The notes beneath the pieces were generated by a model. It saw nothing but the letters and a program-made list of their open reading frames with translations, searched no databases and was not told where the DNA came from. Shown piece after piece: positions 7,943-15,649 of a stretch of 43,392 nucleotides of DNA (positions are counted from its first letter, which is position 1; the number at the start of each line of letters is the position of its first letter). The stretch is from an uncultured bacterium (GTDB taxonomy: Bacteria; Pseudomonadota; Gammaproteobacteria; Burkholderiales; CAIKXV01), in NCBI GenBank assembly GCA_903873475.1, contig CAIQON010000163.1:1-43392 (forward strand), written 5' to 3'. The position numbers were made by a program, and so were the translations under genes.

Positions 7943-9640
7943 TCAATGTCCGCCAGCGCCAGCGGCGCCTGTCCAGGTCTTCGGCGAAAACGCGCGATGC
8001 TCGGTGACCACGTCGATCACCACCGGCCGGTTCGCCTTCAGTGCGCGCTCCATCGCCTTCGGCATGTCTTCGGGCCGTTCGACGCGGATGCCCACGCAGC
8101 CGAGCGACTCGGCCACCTGCGCGAAGCTCACCGTGCTGAAGCCCCACAGCTCGCGCCCGCGCTCGTCCGGGTCGCCGCCATACGACTTGTCGAAGTGCGG
8201 GATCTCCTGGTTGAGCGCGCTGTTGTTGTTCACCACCAGCACCATGTTGATGCCGTAGCGCGCCGCGGTCTCGAGCTCGGCCAGGTGGTAGTACGCGCCG
8301 CCGTCGCCGGCGAAGCAGACCACCGGCGTATCCGGCAGCGCGCACTTGACGCCCATCGCGCCGGGCAGCGCCCAGCCGAGCGAGCCGGCGCAGCGGATCA
8401 GCCGCTGTCCCGGGCGCATGAAGTCGATCATCGTGCCGGTCCAGATGCCGGAGTGGCCGGTGTCGCAGACCATCACGGCGTTGGCCGGCAGCATCTCGCC
8501 GATCTCTCGGCAGACGCGCTCGGGGCGCATCGGCACCGCGTCCGAGTTGCGGTGGCCGTCGGTATCAGCGCGCCATCCGGCGACCAGCGACTGGATGCGG
8601 TCGAGCCAGGCCTTGCGCGGCGTCGGCTTCACGCCGGTGGCCGCTTCGATCATCTGTTGCAACACCACCTTCGCATCGCCGAGCAGGCCGACCTGCACCG
8701 GATAGTTACGGCCGAGCTCGCGCGGGTCGATATCGAGGTGGATCACCGGCGTGCCGGGCTTCGGCACTTGCCAGCGCGCGGTGACCTGGCTGCCGGTGTG
8801 GCTGCCGACGAAGAACACGAGGTCCGCCTCGCCCACCGACTGGTTCGCGCAGCTGCGCGAATACGTGCCGCACACGCCCACCGACAGCGGATGGTCGTCG
8901 AGGATCGTGCCGCGCGCATTGAGCGAGGTCGCGACCGGTACCTGCAGCAGCTCGGCCAGCTGCACCACCTCGGCCTGCGCCGCCGACCAGTGCACGCCGC
9001 CACCGGCGACGATGATCGGGCGCTGCGCAGCGGCGAGCAGGCGCAGCGCGTCGACGACATGCACCGGGTCGGCCGCGGGCCGGAACGGCGGCACCGACTT
9101 GTACTGCGGCTCGACCAGCAGGTCGAGGTCGGCCTCGACCATGATGCACTCGGCATGGTGGCCGCCGATCTGCAGGTGCACCGGGCCAGGCGCGCCGCTG
9201 GTCGCCTCGCGGAAAGCCTGGCGCATCATGTCGGGCAGGCGCTTGATGTGGTCGACGTGCGCGTTGAACTTGGTGGTGTGGTCGAACTGGGTGAAGTCCT
9301 CCAGCTCCTGGTAGGCATGGCGGTAGCGCTGGTGCGGCGCCGGGCCGCCGGTGATCGCGACCACCGGCGAGCAGGCGAGGTACGCGTCGCGCAACCCAGC
9401 CGCTAGGTTCGATGCGCCCACGTGCTGCGCCATGCATACGCCCGGCCGGCGCGACGCGCGCGCATAGCCGTCGGCCATGTAGGCGGCGGCCTTCTCGCCG
9501 TGGGTCATGATGCGGCGGATCGACTGGCCTTCGAGCGCGGTCAGCGTCTCGAGCAGCATCTGGGGCACGAAGAACAGATGCGACACTTCGTACGCACGAA
9601 GCATGTCTGCGACATACCGGGGACCGGTCGTCGTGGTCAT
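7943..9640 (-). CDS. Thiamine-diphosphate-dependent enzyme (acetolactate synthase-like family)
   Basis: 565 residues with all three domains of the POX/AHAS family. The N-terminal PYR domain carries the activating Glu49 (THGEKAAAYMADGYAR), the central domain spans about 190-330, and the C-terminal PP domain has GDGGAY (445-450) and the paired Asn of VVNNNSALNQ (471-473), which bind thiamine diphosphate through Mg2+. Such enzymes cleave or join 2-oxo acids. The sequence does not show the usual AHAS regulatory features and stands beside lactonases, not ilvN or ilvC, so a catabolic lyase or decarboxylase is likely. It is the first gene of its operon and has a strong GGGAGGAGGC ribosome-binding site. 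Confidence 0.9.
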   Translation of the reverse strand: MTTTTGPRYVADMLRAYEVSHLFFVPQMLLETLTALEGQSIRRIMTHGEKAAAYMADGYARASRRPGVCMAQHVGASNLAAGLRDAYLACSPVVAITGGPAPHQRYRHAYQELEDFTQFDHTTKFNAHVDHIKRLPDMMRQAFREATSGAPGPVHLQIGGHHAECIMVEADLDLLVEPQYKSVPPFRPAADPVHVVDALRLLAAAQRPIIVAGGGVHWSAAQAEVVQLAELLQVPVATSLNARGTILDDHPLSVGVCGTYSRSCANQSVGEADLVFFVGSHTGSQVTARWQVPKPGTPVIHLDIDPRELGRNYPVQVGLLGDAKVVLQQMIEAATGVKPTPRKAWLDRIQSLVAGWRADTDGHRNSDAVPMRPERVCREIGEMLPANAVMVCDTGHSGIWTGTMIDFMRPGQRLIRCAGSLGWALPGAMGVKCALPDTPVVCFAGDGGAYYHLAELETAARYGINMVLVVNNNSALNQEIPHFDKSYGGDPDERGRELWGFSTVSFAQVAESLGCVGIRVERPEDMPKAMERALKANRPVVIDVVTEHRAFSPKTWTGAAGAGGH

Positions 9641-9775
9641 GGTGCCTCCTCCCGTTGCCCGATTCTTTTACCCGTGGCCTGTGTACGGCCCCCTGCGTGC
9701 TGCAGCTATCCCGCGCGGGCGCTCATCGGGACAACGGTGTCACACATCGTAGCAAGGGTGCGGCGCGACAAGCAA
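9641..9775 (-). promoter_or_regulatory. Promoter and leader of the thiamine-diphosphate operon
   Basis: On the minus strand TTGCTT (9770-9775), an 18-base spacer and TACGAT (9746-9751) preceded by TGC (extended -10) form a plausible promoter. About 105 bases of untranslated leader end in GGCAACGGGAGGAGGC just before the ATG. Parts of this leader recur at 14314-14391. Confidence 0.4.
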
Positions 9776-9777
9776 GG

Positions 9778-10665
9778 TCAGCCGTCGAAACCGTACAGCC
9801 GAGCAGGGTTCGTCACGAGCACCTTGTACCGGGTGGCCTCGTCCGGAATCCACTGCGCGAGCAGGTCGCACAGGTCGCCGTCGTTCGGCATCGGCTTGTC
9901 CATCGTGGTGTGCGGCCAGTCGGTGGCCCACACCATGCGATCCGGGTTGGCTTCGACCAGTGCCCTCGCAAACGGGGCGACGTCGGCATACGGATGGGGA
10001 AGCTTGCCCATCCGGTAGGCCGCCGAAAGCTTCACCCAGCAGCGGCCACCCTTCACGAGCTTGAGGATCGCCTGGAACGGTGCGGAATCGAGGCCTTCGG
10101 ACGTCGGGATCTGTCCCATGTGGTCGATCACGGTGTCCACCGGCAGCGATTCGATCATCGGCCCGACGGTGACGAACTCTGCCGGATTGATCCGGAACTG
10201 CAGGTGCCATCCGAACGGCTTGATACGCTCGGCCATGCGCGGGGCGATGTCGCCGGAGACGCCTGCCGCGTGCCTCAGGTTCAGGCGCACACCGCGCACT
10301 CCGAGTGCATGCATGCGCTCGAGTTCGGCATCGGCGATGTCGACGCCGCACACCACGACAGCCCGGAGAGGAAACTGCTTCCCGGCGAGCGCATCGAGGA
10401 TCAGGCTGTTGTCCGTCATGTACACGCTCGGCTGCACCAGCACGCCGCGCGAAATGCCTAGCGCGCGGAGCATGCGGACGTAGTCGGCGAGCGGTGCGTC
10501 CGGCGGCGTGTAGCGGCGGGCCGGATCATACGGATAGCGGGCCTGCGGTCCGAAAAGGTGCGCATGGCAGTCGCAGGCACCGTCAGGCATGCTGAACTGG
10601 GGCTTGCGGGTATCGGGGTCCGGCCCGGGGATGGTCGGGGCGGCGATCGTCTGTACGGTGTTCAC
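9778..10665 (-). CDS. TIM-barrel amidohydrolase, 2-pyrone-4,6-dicarboxylate lactonase-like
   Basis: 295 residues of the amidohydrolase-2 family. CDCHAHLFGP puts the metal/substrate His pair at 34 and 36; YPYDPARRYTPPDA and the late WATDWPHT (Asp of the active site) are characteristic of the LigI-like branch, which opens the lactone ring of 2-pyrone-4,6-dicarboxylate and related lactones such as galactarolactone derivatives. The start is a GTG, supported by AGGAGA eight bases upstream. It follows a Bug gene by 15 bases and is the third gene after the dehydrogenase at 12779. A lactonase for an organic-acid lactone fits the context; the exact substrate is open. Confidence 0.85.
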   Translation of the reverse strand: MNTVQTIAAPTIPGPDPDTRKPQFSMPDGACDCHAHLFGPQARYPYDPARRYTPPDAPLADYVRMLRALGISRGVLVQPSVYMTDNSLILDALAGKQFPLRAVVVCGVDIADAELERMHALGVRGVRLNLRHAAGVSGDIAPRMAERIKPFGWHLQFRINPAEFVTVGPMIESLPVDTVIDHMGQIPTSEGLDSAPFQAILKLVKGGRCWVKLSAAYRMGKLPHPYADVAPFARALVEANPDRMVWATDWPHTTMDKPMPNDGDLCDLLAQWIPDEATRYKVLVTNPARLYGFDG

Positions 10666-10680
10666 GGGTTCTCCTTTGCG

Positions 10681-11682
10681 TCAGTCGGCGCGCGCGCCGG
10701 ACGCCTTCACAACCGCACTCCACTTGGCGATCTCGGTCTTGATGATCGCCGCGAACTGCTGGGGCGTCGTGGCGGCGGGCTCGATCCCCTGCGCGGCGAA
10801 GCGCTCCTTCACGTCGGCCGATCCGAGGATCGCGGTCACGTCACGATGCAGCCGGTTGACGATCGCTGCATCGGTGCGGGCCGGTGCCAGCAGGCCATAC
10901 CAGGAACTCGCTTCATATCCCGGCAAGGCGGCTTCGGCCACGGTCGGGATCTCCGCTGCCGCGGCCGAGCGCTGCGCGCCGGTCACTGCCAGTGCGCGCA
11001 GTTTTCCAGTGCGCACATGGGGCAGCGCCGACGGCATCGTCGGGAACGTGAACGACACATGGCCTCCGATGACGTCGGCGAGCGCGGGTCCGTTCCCCTT
11101 GTATGGGATATGCACGACTTCGATGCGCGCCATGGTCCTGAACAACTCGGCGGCGAGGTGGGGCGGCGTGCCGGTCCCTGCCGATGCATAGGTCAGCTGT
11201 CCCGGCCGCGAACGCGCCAGCGCGATCAGCTCACGGACCGACCGTGCCGGCAGGGCCGGGTGCACGACGAGGATGCCGGGCGCAGTCGCCACCTGGCTGA
11301 TCGGTGCGAAATCGTTGACCGTGTCGAACGGCAGCGACTTGTAGAGACTGGGGTTGATCACATGGCTGCCGCTCACCAGGATCACGGTGAGGCCATCGGG
11401 CGCAGCGCGGGCCGCAAGGTCGGTGCCGATCGTCCCGCCGGCGCCGCCCCTGTTGTCGACGACCACCGGTTGCCCGATCACCTCGGACATCTTCTGCGCC
11501 ATCAGCCGCGCGAGGATATCGGTGCCGCCACCCGCGGGGAACGGCACGATCATGCGCACGGGCTTCGACGGCCAGCCCGCAGGGAGCGTCTCGTCGCGCG
11601 GCTGTGCATTCACGACGGACGCCGTTCCCGCGAACACCAGCGCCCAGAGGCCCAGGATCGCGCGGCAGGCCACCGGGTTCAT
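10681..11682 (-). CDS. Bug/TctC periplasmic solute-binding protein (3 of 10)
   Basis: 333 residues with signal peptide ending VNA/QP. Ligand loops are FPAGGGTDILAR and DNRGGAGGTIGTD; the second lobe has HIPYKGNGPALADVIGGH. Its central region and C-terminus (SGARAD) are strikingly like those of the Bug protein at 12963, so the two are recent paralogues standing on either side of the dehydrogenase gene. The ATG overlaps the dehydrogenase stop (ATGA, 11679-11682), giving translational coupling, and the amidohydrolase follows after 15 bases. Confidence 0.93.
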   Translation of the reverse strand: MNPVACRAILGLWALVFAGTASVVNAQPRDETLPAGWPSKPVRMIVPFPAGGGTDILARLMAQKMSEVIGQPVVVDNRGGAGGTIGTDLAARAAPDGLTVILVSGSHVINPSLYKSLPFDTVNDFAPISQVATAPGILVVHPALPARSVRELIALARSRPGQLTYASAGTGTPPHLAAELFRTMARIEVVHIPYKGNGPALADVIGGHVSFTFPTMPSALPHVRTGKLRALAVTGAQRSAAAAEIPTVAEAALPGYEASSWYGLLAPARTDAAIVNRLHRDVTAILGSADVKERFAAQGIEPAATTPQQFAAIIKTEIAKWSAVVKASGARAD

Positions 11683-12779
11683 TTGAGGACGGACGCCGGC
11701 GCTTCCCCGATCGCCTTGATCACCGCCTTGGTGAACGCCGACATGGTCGCGCGGCCTCCGAGGTCCTGGGTGATCACGCCTGCCTTCATCGCCCCCTGGA
11801 TGCCATGCTCGATGAGCCCCGCCGCCGCACGGCAGCGCTTATTGCGCTTCTTCTGGTCGAACCAGCGCAGCAGCATCGCGGTCGACAGCGCGAGCGCGGT
11901 CGGATTCGCAAGGTTCTTGCCGGCGATGTCTGCAGCGGTACCATGCACCGCTTGCGCCATCGCCTGCTCGATGCCCGCGTTGAGCGAAGGCGCGACGGCC
12001 ACGCCACCCGCCAACCCGGAGGCTTGGTCGGACGCGATGTCGCCGAACAGGTTGGTCGTGGCGACCAGGCGGAAGCGCTTGTGCTCGCGCGGCAGAGCCG
12101 AACTGAACGTGTCGATGCGTACCAGTTCGACCTCGAGCTTCGGAAACGCCTTCTTCAGCCGGTCGAACGCACCGATGAAGATGCCTTCGGTCTGCGGCAG
12201 CGCGGTGCGCTTGTGCAGGACGACGACCGACGAATGACCCAGTGCCGTCGCGTATTCGAGGACGAAGCGGGCAAACCGGTCGCACGCCGCGCCGGTGATC
12301 ACGCGCAACGACAGCGCCACATCGGCGGTAGGCAGGAACTCGCCGTAACCCCAGGCGAGATTCCTGTCCGGATAGAAGCCTTCCGTATTCTCGCGTATCA
12401 CCGTCACGTCGAGGTCCGGGATGAGTGGCTCGAGCTGCGGCCACGCCTTCACCGGCCTCACGTTGGCGAACAGGCCGAAGTTGCGCCGCAGGTAGCCCGA
12501 CGGATGACCCTTGATAGGGTCGTCCTTGGGATACTCGCCCGCGAAGGTCGGCCCGAGGATCCATCCGGTGTGTCCGCGCAGCGCATCGATCGTCTCTTCG
12601 GGCAGCGTCGACCTGGACTTCTTGTAGGCCTTCCATCCGATCGGAAGCGTCTCGAGTTTCGTGCGAAGGTCGACCCGAGACGCAGCCGCCTGGAGGATGT
12701 CGACCGTCGCAGCGGTGATCTCCGGACCGACGCCGTCGCCGGCGAGTACTGCAAGACGTATACCGTCTGCTTGCGCCAT
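11679..12779 (-). CDS. Isocitrate/isopropylmalate-dehydrogenase-family beta-decarboxylating dehydrogenase
   Basis: 366 residues, the family's usual length. LAVLAGDGVGPEIT opens the protein; RENTEGFYPDRN holds the substrate Arg and Glu; LHKRTALPQTEGIF supplies the catalytic Lys; NLFGDIASDQASGL contains the metal-binding Asp residues. The family oxidises and decarboxylates (2R)-hydroxy acids such as isocitrate, isopropylmalate, tartrate or homoisocitrate. The specificity loop is not the leuB one. Two ATGs lie close together; AGAGGA sits right against the one at 12785 but six bases before the one at 12779, so the latter is chosen. It is the first gene of the operon and is coupled to the Bug gene. 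Confidence 0.87.
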   Translation of the reverse strand: MAQADGIRLAVLAGDGVGPEITAATVDILQAAASRVDLRTKLETLPIGWKAYKKSRSTLPEETIDALRGHTGWILGPTFAGEYPKDDPIKGHPSGYLRRNFGLFANVRPVKAWPQLEPLIPDLDVTVIRENTEGFYPDRNLAWGYGEFLPTADVALSLRVITGAACDRFARFVLEYATALGHSSVVVLHKRTALPQTEGIFIGAFDRLKKAFPKLEVELVRIDTFSSALPREHKRFRLVATTNLFGDIASDQASGLAGGVAVAPSLNAGIEQAMAQAVHGTAADIAGKNLANPTALALSTAMLLRWFDQKKRNKRCRAAAGLIEHGIQGAMKAGVITQDLGGRATMSAFTKAVIKAIGEAPASVLK

Positions 12780-12801
12780 TTGCATTCCTCTTGTCTGACT
12801 G

Positions 12802-12829
12802 TTTTTATCAGCGTTGATTCTCTCACCAA
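12802..12829 (-). promoter_or_regulatory. Possible promoter of the dehydrogenase operon
   Basis: TTGGTG (12824-12829), a 16-base spacer and TAAAAA (12802-12807) on the minus strand, 22 bases before the ATG at 12779. The match is partial. Confidence 0.3.
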
Positions 12830-12962
12830 TGCACGCGACGGGACAGACGCCCAGGCCAGTACAGCGATACGGCAGGACACCCGGCACCGGGCGTATCATG
12901 CAGCGCTGGATGACGCGTACCGACGACGAAGCGGACGCGTCGCTGATCGAGAGGCGGGGAGC

Positions 12963-13994
12963 ATGTGCGACAAGGAACAGAAGCGCGTCGGCACGGTCGG
13001 TGCGAAGCCCGGTTGCAGCAGCGGGTGCCGCATCAGTGCCGCGCTTGCGTTCATCGCACTGGCGGTAGCTCTCCCGGCCGCGCAGGCGCAGACACCCTAT
13101 CCCGTAAAGCCCCTGCGCTGGGTCGTGCCCTTCGCACCCGGGGGCGGCGGCGACATCGTGATCCGTACGCTCGCGCAAAGACTCGGCGAGGCGCTCGGGC
13201 AGACCGTGGTGGTCGAGAACCGTTCCGGGGCGGGCGGCAACGTGGGTACGGACGCGGTCGCCAAGGCGCCCCCCGATGGCTACACCCTGCTCATGGCTAA
13301 TGTCGCGCCGATGGCCATCAATGTCACGCTCTACAGCAAGCTTGCCTACGATCCCGTTCGCGACTTTGCACCGATCACGCTGGTCGCTACCTTTCCGAAC
13401 GTCCTCGTCCTGCATCCTTCAGTGCCCGCACGCACGGTGCGCGAACTGGTCGCACTGGCCCGGTCCAAGCCGGGACAACTGACCTACGCCTCGGCCGGGA
13501 ACGGCAGCACCACGCATCTGGCTGCCGAGCTCTTCACGACGATGGCGAAGCTCGACATGTCGCACATTCCCTACAAGGGCGGCGGGCCTGCGCTCGCCGA
13601 CCTGCTCGGCGGCCATGTGTCGCTCTACTTCGGCAGCCTGCCCGCGGCGTTTCCCCACATGAAGACTTCACGCATCAGAGCACTCGCGCTCACCAGCGCC
13701 AAGCGCTCGCGTGCTACGCCCGACCTGCCGACCATGGCCGAAAGCGGATTTCCCGGCTATGAAGCCGACACCTGGATCGGCGCAGTCGCGCCCGGTGGCA
13801 CGCCTGCGGCAATCATCACCCGGCTGAACACCGAACTGGTGCGCATCCTGGGCACCCAGGACATGCAGCAGTTCCTGCTGGCGAACGGCGCCGAGGCGCT
13901 CTCCAGCACGCCAGACCAGTTCGCTGCATACATCCGCACGGAGATCACCAAGTGGGCGAAGGTGATCCGGACCTCGGGCGCGCGCGCGGACTGA
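12963..13994 (+). CDS. Bug/TctC periplasmic solute-binding protein (4 of 10)
   Basis: 343 residues from the ATG after GGCGGGGAGC. The N-terminal region is longer than usual (about 42 residues, with a charged MCDKEQKR start) and ends AQA/QT. Ligand loops are FAPGGGGDIVIR and ENRSGAGGNVGTD; the second lobe has HIPYKGGGPALADLLGGH. The match to the Bug at 10681 is close through PGQLTYASAG, the HIPYKG region and the SGARAD end. It diverges from the dehydrogenase operon, sharing a 183-base intergenic region with it. It is followed by the long gene-free stretch. Confidence 0.92.
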   Translation: MCDKEQKRVGTVGAKPGCSSGCRISAALAFIALAVALPAAQAQTPYPVKPLRWVVPFAPGGGGDIVIRTLAQRLGEALGQTVVVENRSGAGGNVGTDAVAKAPPDGYTLLMANVAPMAINVTLYSKLAYDPVRDFAPITLVATFPNVLVLHPSVPARTVRELVALARSKPGQLTYASAGNGSTTHLAAELFTTMAKLDMSHIPYKGGGPALADLLGGHVSLYFGSLPAAFPHMKTSRIRALALTSAKRSRATPDLPTMAESGFPGYEADTWIGAVAPGGTPAAIITRLNTELVRILGTQDMQQFLLANGAEALSSTPDQFAAYIRTEITKWAKVIRTSGARAD

Positions 13995-14076
13995 GCCGGC
14001 GCGTAGATTCCGTATGCACCAAACGCCATAGCCAGCCTGCAATAGCCAGGTAACAGGACACCGCAGTCTTTTGTCG

Positions 14077-14313
14077 TCATGCACAAGATAGCGGCGGCGA
14101 TTCGGGAGAATGCCAGGGCCAAGCTTTTGCCTGTGCCAATTTTTCTTGACGAGTCCTTGCCGTGGAATGACTTGAAACATAAGCGTTTCCGGGAGTAACG
14201 CGCGCGTTGAACTTTCGGCAAGGACGAAGCTCGCAGAGGCGACGCTCTCTCGGGGCGCCTGCAGCGAAGCCGACTACCGGTCCGTTCGCGATATGCGGGG
14301 GACTAGCCGTCAT
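14077..14313 (-). pseudogene. Short frame behind a strong ribosome-binding site, possible gene remnant
   Basis: A 78-codon frame begins with ATG after GGCAACAGGAGGAGGTGCCACG, one of the best ribosome-binding sites of the window. The product shows no known motif and codon use is poor in the GC-ending codons typical here. Its first codons (ATGACGGCTAGTCCCCCGC) partly match the beginning of the thiamine-diphosphate gene at 9640, then similarity is lost. A decayed copy of a gene's 5' end is the simplest reading; a real small protein is not excluded. Confidence 0.25.
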
Positions 14314-14391
14314 CGTGGCACCTCCTCCTGTTGCCTGCTGCAGATGATGCCTGTTTCAACCGCTACAGCAAGGGTGCATTGCGATGCGCAA
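14314..14391 (-). promoter_or_regulatory. Leader segment similar to that of the thiamine-diphosphate operon
   Basis: Three blocks recur in the same order as at 9641-9775: the ribosome-binding block (17 of 21 bases equal), TGCTGCAG, and an 11-base identical block AGCAAGGGTGC (plus-strand reading) followed by 9 of 16 equal bases. The distance between blocks is shorter here. The -35-like TTGCGC (14386-14391) is kept but the -10 position reads TGTAGC, a poor match. Confidence 0.35.
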
Positions 14392-14765
14392 GTACCGTCC
14401 TCGGGCCTTGCGCGCCTGCTGCGTGTCGCCATGTGAATGCGACTGGCACACCGGATTCCGGATATAGTGGGCGCGAAGGATGATGAGACACCCTGGGAAT
14501 AACCACGGCGCCTCGTCGCTGCACCTTCTCAGGCCCAGACGACAGGCATCACTCGCCCGGTTCAACGCGGACCCTCGTCAATACAGTGGCCGCTTGCACC
14601 GAGCGGTCATGGGTTTCAACCGTGGCACCGGCCGTCCTGCCCCTCGGGGACCGCGTCCGGACGGGCAGGACACTGCAGGTGTGTCGCATCTTCGAAGGGC
14701 TCGCGCCTCTGGCGGCACCTGTTCGCAGGCCAACACACCATAACCTGTTACCGATCGGGCACTTG

Positions 14766-15596
14766 ATGGCACTCGAACTCTCGCCTGAGGGCATCGAAAA
14801 ACTGCTGAAGGGAGTGACGATACCGCCGCGCCCGGCCTTGCTGCTGGCGCTCGACGCCGAACTGAATTCGGACGACCCCGACCTGAAAGTCATCGAAGCC
14901 CTCATCACGAAGGATGTCGGCGTTTCGGCAGCCATGCTTCGAACCTTGAATTCGCCGCTCTTCGGGTTGAGCCGCAAGGTGGGGAACGTGTTGCAGGCGG
15001 TGCAACTGCTGGGCCTGCGCAACGTGCGCAACGTGGTGACCGGGCTCGTGCTGCGCAAGGCGGTTGGCGACACCGCAAGCCTCGAACGGTTCTGGGACAG
15101 CGCAGAAAAGGTGGCCTCGATCAACGCCTACATCTGCACCCTGCTGCCGAAGGTGCCGCGCGAGGAGTGCTACACCTTCGGCCTGTTCAGGGACTGCGGG
15201 ATACCGGTGCTGATGCAGCGATTCCCCGACTACCGCGAGACGCTGCGGCTCGCGGCAGGCGATCCGCGGCCGATGACCGAAGTCGAGGACGAGCACCACG
15301 GCACCAGCCACGCCACGGTCGGCCACGTCATCGCGCGCGTCTGGGGGCTGTCCGACCTGGTCTGCAGCGCCATCCTGCGCCACCACGAGACCGATTCATT
15401 CGCCAATGTGGATGACACGCATCCGATGGCGCACACGCTGGTCGCCATCAACATCCTGGCCGAGCATCTCAACGATACGGCTCAGCGCATGCGTGAAGAC
15501 ACGAACTGGGATCGCATCGGCGAGAATGTGCTGGACTACCTCGGCTTCAGCGACACCGAGTACTCCGACCTGCGCGAGCACCTGCAGTCGGTGTGA
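14766..15596 (+). CDS. HDOD-domain signalling protein
   Basis: 276 residues from the ATG at 14766. The HDOD fold fills residues 15-220: PPRPALLLALDAEL, ALITKDVGVSAAMLRTLNSPLFGL ('D..l.a.lL...Ns..fg' signature, residues 45-68), VGNVLQAVQLLGLRNVRNVV, and the degenerate HD site GLFRDCGIPVL; ILRHHE comes later. HDOD proteins lack phosphohydrolase residues and act as protein-interaction modules in motility, stress and second-messenger signalling. A GTG at 14586 would extend the protein by 60 residues with no domain, so the shorter form was preferred; no clear ribosome-binding site is seen. It stands alone, convergent with the Bug gene at 15650. Confidence 0.85.
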   Translation: MALELSPEGIEKLLKGVTIPPRPALLLALDAELNSDDPDLKVIEALITKDVGVSAAMLRTLNSPLFGLSRKVGNVLQAVQLLGLRNVRNVVTGLVLRKAVGDTASLERFWDSAEKVASINAYICTLLPKVPREECYTFGLFRDCGIPVLMQRFPDYRETLRLAAGDPRPMTEVEDEHHGTSHATVGHVIARVWGLSDLVCSAILRHHETDSFANVDDTHPMAHTLVAINILAEHLNDTAQRMREDTNWDRIGENVLDYLGFSDTEYSDLREHLQSV

Positions 15597-15649
15597 AGCC
15601 CGGCGCGGGCCGGCCACAGCCCGCACTGGTGCACCGACGCACTGGCGCC

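Larger units (their letters stand above)
13995..14765. other. Gene-free stretch of 770 bases
   Basis: No recognisable protein gene is present. It is less GC-rich than the flanks and has short reading frames without family motifs. It contains, on the minus strand, the leader-like segment 14314-14391 and the short frame 14077-14313. On the plus strand, TATAGT at 14463-14468 might be a -10 for the HDOD gene but lacks a convincing -35. No tRNA or terminator hairpin with a T-run was seen. Confidence 0.5.

Noticed and set aside
7892-9406. Open frame of 504 codons on the plus strand opposite the thiamine-diphosphate gene
   Set aside because: Antisense shadow; no motif, biased composition.
10558-12237. 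Open frame of 559 codons on the plus strand opposite the Bug and dehydrogenase genes
   Set aside because: It covers two genes with clear motifs on the other strand and has no recognisable domain.
12894-12899. TATCAT as a -10 for the Bug gene at 12963
   Set aside because: Good -10 match, but nothing like a -35 at 16 to 18 bases upstream and no TG extension.
11604-13994. Long version of the Bug protein reaching back to 11604
   Set aside because: The added 450 residues are antisense to the dehydrogenase gene; the signal peptide starts at 12963.
14440-14468. Promoter for the HDOD gene with TATAGT
   Set aside because: No -35 of quality, and the start would lie about 300 bases before the gene; kept only as a remark.
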